NCBI GenBank assembly: GCA_030035585.1
Contig: CM057481.1
Location: 8,767,128 to 8,831,127, forward strand
Length of the DNA stretch: 64,000 nt
From: Dugong dugon
Taxonomy: Eukaryota > Chordata > Mammalia > Sirenia > Dugongidae
Direction: 5' to 3'
Positions 21,464 to 31,285 of this stretch are shown here, piece by piece. Both the position numbers and the translations under genes were made by a program. Each line of letters begins with the position of its first letter. Positions within the stretch are counted from its first letter, which is position 1. The notes below the pieces were generated by a model. That model did not search any database. It saw only the letters and a program-made list of their open reading frames with translations, and had not been told where the DNA came from.

Positions 21464-24400
21464 CTTTCAGAGAAGAGTTAACACCGGTACTACTAAAGGT
21501 ATTTCAGAACATAGAAAAGGACTGAATACTCCCAAACTCATTCTATGAAGTCAGCATAAGCCTGATACCAAAACCAGGTAAAGATGCCACAAAAAAAGAA
21601 AATTACAGACCAATATCCCTCATAAACATTGATACAAAAATCCTCAACAGAATTCTAACCAATAGAATTCAGCAACATATCAAAAAAATAATTCACCATG
21701 ATCAAGTGGGATTTATACCAGGTATGCAGGGATGGTTCAACATTAAAAAAAAAATGTAATCCATTACATAAATAAAACAAAAGACAAGAACCACATGATC
21801 TTATCAATCGACTTCATCGATTTTCTTCAAAAGGCATTTGACAAAGTCCAACACCCATTCATGATAAAAACTCTCAACAAAATAGAAGGGAAATTCCTCA
21901 ATATAATTAAGGGCATTTATACAAAGCCAACAGCCAATATCATTCTAAATGGAGAGACTTGGAAAGCATTCCCCTTGAGAACAGGAGCCAAATGAAGATG
22001 CCCTTTATCAACACTCTTATTCATCATTGGACTGGAGGTCCTAGCCAGGGTAATTAGGCTAGAAAAAGAAACAAAGGGCATCCAAATTGGTAGGGAAGAA
22101 GTCAAAGTATCTCTATTTGCAGTTGATATGATCTTATACACAGAAAACCCCAAAGAATCCACAAGAAAACTACTGGAATAGAAGATTTCAGCAAAGTAGC
22201 AGGATACAAGACAAACATACAAAAATCAGTTGGATTCCTTTACACCAACAAAGAGAACCTCGAAGAGGAAATCAGCAAATCAATACCATTTACAACAGCT
22301 CCCAAGAAGATAAAATACTTAGAAATAAATCTAACCAGAGATGTAAAAGACCTACACAATGAAAACTATAAGACACTACTGCAACAAACCAAGAGAGACC
22401 TGCGTAAGTGGAAAAACATACCTTGCTCATGGATAGGTAGACTCAACGTTGTGAAAATGTCGATTCTACCCAAAGCGATCTACAGATACAATGCAATCCC
22501 GACCCAAATTCCAACGGCATTTTTTATTGACATGGAGAAACAAATCACCAAGTTCCTACAGAAAGGGAAGTGGCCCCAGATAAGTAAAGCATTACTCAAG
22601 AAGAAGAACAAAGTGGGAGGCCTCACACTACCTCATTGTAGAACCTACTATACCGCCACGGTAGTCAAAACAGCCTGGTACTGGTATAACAACAGATACA
22701 AAGACCAATGGAACAAACTGAGAATCCAGACATAAATTCATCCACCTATGAGCAGCTGGTATTTGACAAAGGCCCAAAGTCCGTTAATTGGGTAAAAGAC
22801 AGTCTCTCTAACAAATGGTGCTGGCATAACTGGATATCCATGTGCAGAAAACTGAAACAAGACCCATACCTCACACCATGCACAAAAACTAACTCAAAAT
22901 GGATCAAAGACGTAAATATCAAATCGAAAACGATAAAGATCATGGAAGAAAAAACGGGGACAATGCTAGGAGCCCTGATATATGGCATAAGCAGAAAACA
23001 AATCATAAGTAACAATGCACAAGCACCAGAAGAGAGACCAGATAAACGGGAGCCCCTAAAAATCAAACACTTATACTCATCAAAAGACTTCACCAAAAGA
23101 GTCAAAAGACAATCTACAGACTGGGAAAAAAATTTTGGCTACGACAGATCCGATCAGCATCTAATCTCTAAAATCTACAAGATACTGCAAAACCTCAACA
23201 ACAAAAAGACAAATAACCCGATTAAAAAATGGGCAAAGAATATGAACAGGCCCTTCACCAAAGAAGATATTCAGGTGGCTAATAGACACATGAAGAAATA
23301 CTCACAATCATTAGCCACTGGAGAAATGCAGATCAAAAGTACAATGAGATATCTCACCCCAACAAGGCTAGCATTAATCCAAAAACACAAAGCAATAAAT
23401 GCTGGAGAGGTTGTGGAGAGACTGGAACACTTATACGCTGTTGGTGGGAATGCAAAATGGTACAACCACTTTGGAAATTGATTTGGCACTTCCTTAAAAA
23501 GCTAGAAATAGAAGTACCATAAGATCCAGCTATCCCTCTCCTTGGAATATATCCTAAATAAATAAGAGCCGTCACATGAATAGATATCTGCACACCCATG
23601 TTCATTGCAGCACTGTTCACAATAGCAAAAAGATGGAAACAACCTAGGTGTCCATCAATGGATGAATGGATACACAAATTATGGTATATCCACACCATGG
23701 AATACTATGCAACAATAAAGAACAATGAAGCTGTGAAACATCTTATGAGGGAAGCTGGTGGCCATTATGCTGAATGAATTTAGTCAGTCACAGAAGGACA
23801 AATATTGTATAAGACCACTATTATAAGAACTCAAGAAAAGGTTTAAACACAGAAGAAAACATACTTTGATGGTTACAAGGGTGGGGAGGGAGGGTGAGGG
23901 TTATTTACTAACTAGATAGCAGATAAGAATTATCTTAGGTGATAATTAGCACACACTACAGGGGAAATCAGCACAACTGGACTAAACCAAAGCTAAGAAG
24001 TTTCCTGAATACAATCAAACACTTTGAGGGACAGAGTAGCAGGTGTAGGGGTCTAGGGACCATGCTTTCAGAGGACATCTAGATCAACTGGCATAACAAA
24101 GCTTATTAAGAAAATGTTCTGCATCTTACTTTGGTGAGTGGCGTCTGGGGTCTTAAAAGCTAGCAAGCGGCCATCTAAGATGCATCAATTGGTCCCAACC
24201 ACCTGGAGTAAAGGAGAATGAAGAACACCAAAGACACAAGGAAAGTATTAGCCCAAGAGACAGAAAGGGCCACATAAACCAGAGGCTTCATCAGCCTGAG
24301 ACCAGAAGAACTAGATGGTGCCCAGCTACCACCAATGACCGCCCTGACAGGGAACACAATAGAGAGTCGCTGATGGAGCGGGAGAAAGGTGGGGTGCAGA

Positions 24401-24974
24401 ACTCAAATTCTAGTAAGAAGACCAGACTTAATGGTGTGAGACTGGATGAACCCCGGAAAGCATGGACCCTGGATTCTCTATCAGCTCAGAACTAAAACAA
24501 TTTCCAAGGCCAACTCTTCAGACAGGGATTGGACTGGACTGTGGGGCATAAAGTGATACTCATGAGGAGTGTGCCTCTTAGCTCAAGTAGATACAAGAGA
24601 CTAAAAGGGCAGCTTCTGTCCAGAGGTGAGATGGAAAGGCAGAGAGGGTTAGGAGCTGGTTGAATGGACATGGGGAATCAAGGGTGGAAAGGAGTGTGCT
24701 GTCACGGTTATCGGGAGAGCAATTAGGGTCACATAACAATGTATGTATAAATTTTTGTATGGGAATAATAAAGCAGTGCCAAGAGCAGAGTGTGTCCTTT
24801 GGACCCGGGGTCCCTGCGCTGAGAAGCTCATCTACCAGGGGAAGGTTGGTAACGACCTTCCTCCAGAGCTGACAGAGAGAGAAAGCCTTCCCCTGGAGCT
24901 GACGCCCTGAATTTGGACTTCTAGCCTACTGAACTGTAAGAGAATAAACATGTTTGTTTAAAAAAAAAAACAAA
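21464..24974 (+). mobile_element. 5'-truncated L1 with ORF2 remnant, 3' UTR and LTR-derived 3' end
   Basis: ORF2 begins inside the reverse transcriptase domain and ORF1 and the endonuclease are absent. Readable frames are 21795-21995 ([20 protein letters not shown]), 22451-22735 and 22708-23481; the last two overlap in different frames, so a frameshift breaks ORF2. The 3' UTR runs to about 24757. It is followed by about 200 bp that match an ERVL-type LTR (as at 58456-58974), then AATAAA and an A-rich tail at 24959. It lies between two halves of a SINE, so it inserted later. It is not active. Confidence 0.88.
24758..24958 (+). mobile_element. LTR-derived segment at the L1 3' end
   Basis: GCAGAGTGTGTCCTTTGGAC, then GAGCTGACAGAGAGAGAAAG and GAACTGTAAGAGAATAAACA match the LTR at 58456-58974 read in reverse. 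The LTR end beyond the AATAAA is missing and replaced by A-rich tail. Confidence 0.8.
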
Positions 24975-25057
24975 AACATCCCATGGAACACAGTTCTACT
25001 CTGACACATAGTGTTGCCATGAGTCAGAGTTGACTCCACAGCAACTGGTGGGGGTTA
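24975..25057 (+). mobile_element. AfroSINE, 3' part (split by L1)
   Basis: It continues the SINE at 21463 with CCCATGGAACACAGTTCTAC and GAGTCAGAGTTGACTCCACA. The overlap CCCATGGAACACA resembles CCCTATGGACACA on the left and may be the L1 target duplication. Confidence 0.85.
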
Positions 25058-25137
25058 GGGGAGGGAGGCAGAAAAATAGGTTTACCATGAGGGGAAAAAA
25101 AAAACCCATAAACCTGAGGAGGAAAATAAAGAGTGTT

Positions 25138-25340
25138 GGTTGTGGTTAAGTGTCCAAGCTCTGGAGGCAGACTTCTTGGATTCATATCCTGATTCCATAA
25201 TTTCCTGGCAGCCTGACCTCTCTGCCTCAGTCTCATCTACATCCACTCCGAGGATTCTTGGGAGGACTGAATAGATTGATGCAGGTAATGCATCTAGAAA
25301 AGAGCCTAGCCTGTAGATAACATATAGTAGGTGTTAGCTT
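25138..25340 (+). mobile_element. MIR
   Basis: A nearly full MIR: AAGCTCTGGAGGCAGACTTC, TTGGGAGGACTGAATAGATT and ACATATAGTAGGTGTTAGC. Confidence 0.75.
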
Positions 25341-25342
25341 GT

Positions 25343-25553
25343 AGGTGCCCTGGTGGTGTAATGGTTAAGTGCTTGGCTGCTAACTGAAAGGTTGGCGGTT
25401 TGAACCCACCAGTCACTCCACAGGAGGAAGATGTGACAGGCTGCTTCCATAAAGATTACAGCCCTGTAAACCCCATGGGATAGTTCTACTCTGCCTATAG
25501 GGTCACTATGAGTCAGGAATCAACTCAACAGTAACAGGTTCAGGTTTGGTTTT
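25343..25553 (+). mobile_element. AfroSINE
   Basis: The head GGTGCCCTGGTGGTGTAATG, body ATAAAGATTACAGCCCTGTA and tail GGAATCAACTCAACAGTAAC are all present. Confidence 0.92.
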
Positions 25554-25964
25554 AGGTGTTAGCTCTTACAGTATAAAGAGAAATCAATAGAAGAAACATA
25601 CAGCGAGAGAGAAGTTGTTTAACTGAAAGAAATTCGAGTACTTTTCTCTCCGGCAGAGAAGCGAAAAGGAGTAAGCATTAAGAGTTGCAAAGGTCGTAAA
25701 ATAACAACCTTGTCTTCCTTACAGGAAAAGGAAACTGAAAGTGGTGAGCCAGGCATACAATGCAATGAAACCAGAAAAATCTCTCAAGCTAGCCTTTCCC
25801 TTTCCTAGAAATTCTTCCCTGAAATAAGCCCCTCAGAGTAAATACTATGATGAGCCTCATAATTTCATTTTCATCTCTCCAAATCCCCTGAGGATCTTGT
25901 ACTTAACTGGATCCCAAGATCTACTGGAGACCAGGCTCCAAGCCCCAGGACAGTCTCAATACCC
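25554..25964. other. Intergenic sequence, no recognised element
   Basis: Unique sequence with no gene or repeat seen. Confidence 0.4.
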
Positions 25965-26680
25965 ATTAGATTTTTTTTTTTTTAATTATGGTGAACATAA
26001 CGTAACAAAACATGTCATCTCAACAATTTCTACACATACAGTTCAGTGACATGGATTATGTCCTTCAAGTTGTGCAACCATTCTCATCCTCCTTTTCCGA
26101 ATTATTCCACGACCATTAACATAAGCTCGGTGCCCAATAAGCAAAAACTCCCCCTTCCCCCTCCCTGCTACCCATTAACTACAATAATCTTGGTTTCTAT
26201 GTATTTGCTTATTTCATATAAGTGAAATCATATAGTATTTGTCCTTTTGTGGCTGACTTATTTTGCTCAGCATGATGTTTTCAAGGTTCATCCATGTTGT
26301 GGCATGCATCAGGACTTCATTTCTCTTTACAGCTGAGGAGTATTCCATATTTTGATTATCCATTCATCTGTTGATAGACATTTGAACTGTTCCCATCTTT
26401 TGCCTATCATGAATAGCGCTACAATGAACACTGGTATACAGGTTTCTGTGTTCTTGCTTTCAATTCTTTTCGGTATATACCTACCTAGGTCATATAATAG
26501 TTCTCTGCTCAACATTTTGAGGAACCGCCAAACTGACCGTTTTACATTCCCACCAGCAATGGATGAGGGTTCCAGGTTCTCCACCCATGCCAACACCTGC
26601 TTGCTTTTTGTTTTTTTCATCATTGCCATTCTAATAGGGGTGAGGTGGAATTCCATTTGGCTTTTGAAGTGGCTCAGGCA
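25965..26680 (-). mobile_element. L1 3' region
   Basis: A reverse L1 3' UTR, starting with a T run at 25971 and containing TTGCTCAGCATGATGTTTTC and TTCCCACCAGCAATGGATGA. The 120- and 132-codon frames inside are remnants of it. Confidence 0.65.
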
Positions 26681-26799
26681 GCACGTGGGGAAATCCTCCC
26701 CAGGCCAGAGGTGACCATAATCCAATCAGCTTTGCTTCCACTCTCTCAGGCCCGGAAAAGCTAAGGAATGCAGACACCTCATACAACTCAGGGCTAGCA

Positions 26800-28654
26800 G
26801 CAAATTAAAAACAAAAAATTATGTTCTCCTATGTTGCCAGATGTTTTGATGGCCTGCAAGTTTTTCACCTCACAACCTGACTTTTGGCCAGACTGAATGA
26901 AGATGAGTTTCAGTGAGGTTGCTTTCAGACTTGGCAACTGTTCTATGAATCAAATCATAGAAGCTTGTGAAAAACTGTTGTTTCCTAAGCAACACGGCCT
27001 TCCAATGCAAAGTGATTTTATTTCTTCAAATATCCATGATCTAGACATACAATAACAGAATTCAACTCACCTGTAATCATTCTCATTTCCTCATGTTGGT
27101 GTTTTGCATCACATCAGTGAGATTTTGCCCGATTTGTAAGATTATCATTGAACTACTTTTATAGCTCAGTCACCTTGGAAATGGACTGTTTGTGGAGCTG
27201 TTAGCCCTGTTCCATTTATATAGCATTAACATTAGTCTTGGTTTTCTTATAATTTTGAACTTAAACGGTTTCTTCTAGCTGGTAATTTTGCTCTGACCCA
27301 AAATCCTCTCTGAAGATGCTGAGAATTTTTGTTTCTGTTGTGCTTGTAATCCATAAAAAGGCAAGGACAAGAACAAAGGAAGTTAACATCTGGGACCATG
27401 GAGATAATCAAGAGCAGCTCAAGAGTAATTCAGAGCACACGCCCATTCTGCTCAGATAGAGCTGGTTAATAAATTCTGCCAATACATGAGGCATTCAGAG
27501 TGACACAGCAGCTCACCGTGACACTCAGCCCTCAGAGGATATGTTTTAATACAAAAACTTGATATAATTTAGTAGCAATTTTCTTTGGGAGTAAATTGGT
27601 CTCTGAATCACACTCAAAGAACATAAAAGAAAAATGACTAATAATTCAGCACAAAATGAAAACCTGTGGTTACTAAGAGGCACCAGTGTGCACTTAGCAA
27701 TTTCTTCTTCTAGCTAAACCTACCAGTCAGGTCTACAGGACGAACGAACGGCACCTGTGAAGCTTAGAGAACAACCTGAGTGGCCCTTCACCAATGCGGA
27801 ATGTTTCCAATATAAAAACCTGTGAGGCAATCTCCCAGCACATTAAGGTGAAATTACTTAAGATGAATATTTCCTTCTGCGGCGATGAATCGCCACAGAA
27901 ATTGCCGTCTTACGATGCCCCTCTGTGGCAGGTGCTGGTACAATTTGGCCTGCTATTTTAGTCATTACTTTTGGGTGGCCCGGCCCAGGCAAGGCCACCT
28001 CTCAATGATCTGGGAGAGGATTTCCTCACTTGAGGGTCACCCATGCTTTCATTAGAAGAGAGCCATTCTTTTCTGCGGCTCGTACAGGGCTTAAAATGAG
28101 AACGGCAACTGGCCAGTTTTTCCGATAGTGGCTCTCATTAACAAAACATGAGAGGTTTGAGAATGTTAGCTCTGGGTGAAAATGACGAGTAGTCATTTAC
28201 GGAGAAGTATCACTAACTTCCAGCGTACTTCTCTGTTCCAACTTTTTATTGATTTACTGAGATCAAAGACGACGAGGACACTTAGGAGCTTCAAGTGGAA
28301 ATGCTCATGTTGAGAAGCTACTTTTGGAAGTTACACAGTATAATTCAGCTATCAACCAGGTCTGACACTTCCTCCCAAACTTGGCCTGCACGTAACTGTT
28401 CATCTTTAGAATAACCCTTTCAGCAATTCTGCTCTGAAGACAAATTATTATTGAATATCAACTTAGAAAAATGGAGGTGACAGACATGGCTGGAAGCCAT
28501 CAAGTAACAGTATACATGAACATGCTACAAATGTAGCAGGGAATAAGATCTAGAACATTCTGAATATAAAAACAATTCTATAGAAAGATCGTTCCAATCA
28601 CCTTAATGCCACATAGACACTATTATAAAAACTGTAGGGCTCCAGTAATAAGAC
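26800..28654. other. Repeat-poor intergenic block with CpG-retaining dyads
   Basis: About 1.85 kb with no transposon that I recognise. Between 27870 and 28275 there are about 15 CpGs, dense for noncoding DNA. The dyad GGCGATGAATCGCC lies at 27881-27894, and GCCACAG (27892-27898) pairs with CTGTGGC (27923-27929). It has no long open frame. A conserved regulatory element is inference. Confidence 0.4.
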
Positions 28655-28867
28655 CCATGAAACCAAAATCAAACCAGTTGCCATCAAGTACTCTGACTTG
28701 GGGCAACCCCACATTACAGAGAACTGTACTCCACAGGTTTTTCAAGGCTGTGACCTTCTGGAAGCAGACCACCAGGCCTTTCTTCCTAGGCACATCTGGG
28801 TGGGTTCACACCACCACTTTTTAGTTAGTAGTAGAGCAGTTAACCATCTGCACCACACAGGTCCTGT
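28655..28867 (-). mobile_element. AfroSINE (long subfamily)
   Basis: A reverse copy with AACCAGTTGCCATCAAGTAC, CACCAGGCCTTTCTTCCTAG and CAGTTAACCATCTGCACCAC. Confidence 0.88.
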
Positions 28868-28879
28868 AAGACCCACAGG

Positions 28880-28965
28880 GTGATGGAAAAGGAAGTGTTT
28901 TGGAGCCAGGCAGGCCCAAGTTTGAATCCCAGCTCTACTGTGCACTAGGTAATCATCAATGATCA
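28880..28965 (+). mobile_element. MIR 5' fragment
   Basis: It has TTTGGAGCCAGGCAGGCCCA then AGTTTGAATCCCAGCTCTAC, the MIR tRNA-derived core. Confidence 0.6.
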
Positions 28966-29245
28966 TATCATATTCCATTTATGGACCCACACTTCCAGGC
29001 TGCTGTAAGTCTCAGGAAATGGCTTCTGTAGGAACAAGCACTCCTGGCCTCAAGTCTACACATTTTGTGCAAATTCCTTATTCTTCAATGTTAACATCAC
29101 ATCAAATTTTCAGCATGGGCCGTGTTTCACTTATAAACAAGACTTCCTCACGTGGCTCTGAGCCTGCTCGCAGCCTGCCCACTCTGAGATGCAGAAGGGC
29201 ACCCCTGCTCCTCAGGTTGATTTTGGTCTTTTCTTCCCACCTTCA

Positions 29246-29285
29246 CAAACCAAAACCCGCTGCCTTCAAGTCGATCTGACTCAGC
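29246..29285 (-). mobile_element. AfroSINE 3' tail fragment
   Basis: Only the reverse tail is left: AAACCAAAACCCGCTGCCTT then CAAGTCGATCTGACTCA. Confidence 0.6.
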
Positions 29286-30613
29286 ACGGTACACTATTAA
29301 AAGTTTTAAAGCGCTTCATGCACATCATTGCCCTCCAGCGACTAAAATCATCTTTGTGGTAATCAGTTCAGCTGCTCCTCTTCGTGCAAAAAAAAAAAAC
29401 AAAATTTCGATCAAGTTACTAAACCACCATCAAGATGAAAAACATTTTTTCTAGGAAACGTGGGTTGAGCCAACCAGTTACACTTGATCGTATCTTCCTG
29501 ATCAAAGCTTATAGCTGCCTGGGATGAGGGCCACTGTCTAAAGTCACAGAGCACAGATGGACCACATGGTACTCTGTTAGACATCCTTGTCTTAAAGGTG
29601 CTGGCTAATTTTAGTACTAACACATTAGGCACATTTCCCCTTCAGCATCTCCCAACTCTTAAGAGCCCAGCCTCCATGGTCTTCCTTATACATTTATTTC
29701 TTATAATCTTGTATAATAAGCATATATTATTTATGTAATGAGGGGAGAAAAATCTGTGGTATTATAAGAAGGGAAGTAAGAATCCACAGTATTAAAACAG
29801 AAGCTCTGCATTCAAAATTAACTTCAGGTTTGCAACACCATCCTTACAGACTGGTTGACACTGATTCATTACCTGCCTAACTGTGGGCCAGTCAGCTTTA
29901 AACTCAGGAGAAGTCCTATCTCAGTCACAGGGGGAGAGTAGCTACCCTTTATTGGCCAGGCCTGTGCTTAGCTCCTTTATGCATCACGGCCCAAATCCTC
30001 TGTGGTACGTGCTGCTGTCCCCATGGTTTAGATGAGACTGAGTCCAAGTCTGCACGTAAGTCCTCCTCCAATGGCAGGAAAATCATCTGAAGGGCAAGTC
30101 CCACTGAAGGTTGAGCAGGGCACTGTCTTGGTGTAAAGAGTAACAAATTACAATAAACTGATCCAGAAACTACTGATAAATATTTACTGGTAAAGGGTAG
30201 GTGTTCAAAGACGATCCCACTTCTATTGACACCTTCAATAATTGTTAGTTATAAATTAAGTGAGAAATTTATTCTACATCGATATAAGTAGGTTTGTTAT
30301 CCAAATGCAAATCTAACTAGGTTTGAAATCCTAAAAGTAGAACCTTTGGCTCCATGATGACCTTTTCCATAATTTCTTGGATTTAAAAACCCAGACAGAC
30401 GATGAAATCACGAGTATACGCGAGTCTGTGTGAAGCATAAGGCCAAATCAGAAAGTGGACACTTGAACATTCTCCTACCTACTCCCCTGGCCCCCAATAA
30501 GGGCTTCTGGGTCTACATGCCATTTCTCAGTAAGGAGCAGCAATCCGTCTTCCCTAAAGGCTCGTCAGTAACAGCAGCACTGCTGCCTGAACCTGCATCT
30601 TGAAACACGCATC
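29286..30613. other. Region 3' of HTD2, no recognised element
   Basis: It includes the RPP14/HTD2 3' UTR and candidate poly(A) signals at 30268 and 29948. A short A run lies at 29387. No repeats or genes were seen. Confidence 0.4.
30268..30273 (-). promoter_or_regulatory. Candidate poly(A) signal of RPP14/HTD2
   Basis: AATAAA on the minus strand, about 340 bases past the HTD2 stop, is the first canonical hexamer downstream that I found. A second lies at 29948-29953. Which one is used cannot be told from sequence. Confidence 0.35.
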
Positions 30614-31120
30614 TCAGGAACTGGGAGCGTCTGGGACCTTAACCCTAACCCAGCCTTCCATGACAGTCTTTCTACTTTCTATTACAGAGCATGACACCGC
30701 AATAAGAGCAATGAAGCGCTTCAGCGTTTTCACTTCTGCAGCGGCTGTAACAACCTCCCCGACGTATAAAGGGGCTGGGAAGGTAATTTCCTGGGAAAGA
30801 AATACACAGCCGGGTCCTGGCATTTTAGTACCCAAGAGAGCGGAAATAAGTCCATTGATCAAAACTCCATGTACAATTGTCTTCCCAAACTTGGTTTGTT
30901 TGGCAAAATCTTCATTTAAATGCAAAGGATTGGCATCCCCTGTTAATTCTGCGAAGACAGCCACGTCCCTCTGTGTGAAGGCCCTGCTGAGTTCAGCTCG
31001 GTCCCCAACTCTGATGTGCACATGCTGACAGCACTGCCTTCTCCACACCAGCTGGTTCAGGCGAGTGCTCTTCTGAAGCCCACCCCAGCAGAGGCAATGG
31101 CTAGAAACTACTGAGAACAT
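30614..31120 (-). CDS. HTD2: HTD2: hydroxyacyl-thioester dehydratase type 2, mitochondrial
   Basis: This 168-residue frame encodes a MaoC-like hot-dog enzyme that dehydrates 3-hydroxyacyl thioesters in mitochondrial fatty acid synthesis. The hydratase-2 signature GDANPLH is at residues 61-67, with the expected catalytic Asp62 and His67, followed by the FGKTIVHG segment at 78-85. Residues 1-35 are basic and free of Asp and Glu, as in a mitochondrial presequence. The start at 31120-31118 is the only early ATG. The frame is open seven more codons upstream, but without an ATG, and then meets TAA. The length equals the human protein. It sits uninterrupted in the RPP14 terminal exon, 108 bases past the RPP14 stop, so it is expected to be translated from a dual-cistron mRNA. 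Confidence 0.95.
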   Translation of the reverse strand: MFSVVSSHCLCWGGLQKSTRLNQLVWRRQCCQHVHIRVGDRAELSRAFTQRDVAVFAELTGDANPLHLNEDFAKQTKFGKTIVHGVLINGLISALLGTKMPGPGCVFLSQEITFPAPLYVGEVVTAAAEVKTLKRFIALIAVSCSVIESRKTVMEGWVRVKVPDAPSS

Positions 31121-31228
31121 CTTCAGCACCCACAGTTCCAAAGCTTAGCCTGCTTCCGTCTTCAAACACTGCACTGGCACCAAAAATCGTTTGGAGAACG
31201 GATGAATATTTCTGAAATTGAACACTGT

Positions 31229-31285
31229 TCAGTCCAATACTAGTTCCCTACTATTGCCAGATAATGCAAGAAGAAATGGAGAAAC
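31229..31285 (-). CDS. RPP14: RPP14 terminal coding segment and stop
   Basis: The acceptor is tctcttgcag at 31286. The segment encodes [18 protein letters not shown] then TGA at 31231-31229. The exon continues as 3' UTR, which contains the complete HTD2 open frame before any candidate poly(A) signal. Confidence 0.94.
   Translation of the reverse strand, partial: VSPFLLALSGNSRELVLD

Noticed and set aside
22708..23481. 257-codon frame
   Set aside because: It is the C-terminal part of a dead L1 ORF2, already covered by the mobile element. It is not a host gene.
27881..27929. A microRNA hairpin at the dyad
   Set aside because: The arms are only 6-7 bp with a 24-base loop, too short for a microRNA precursor. 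It is kept only as a possible protein-binding dyad.
31121..31141. Seven-codon upstream extension of HTD2
   Set aside because: The extension opens with TTG rather than ATG. The ATG at 31120 gives the same length as the human enzyme.
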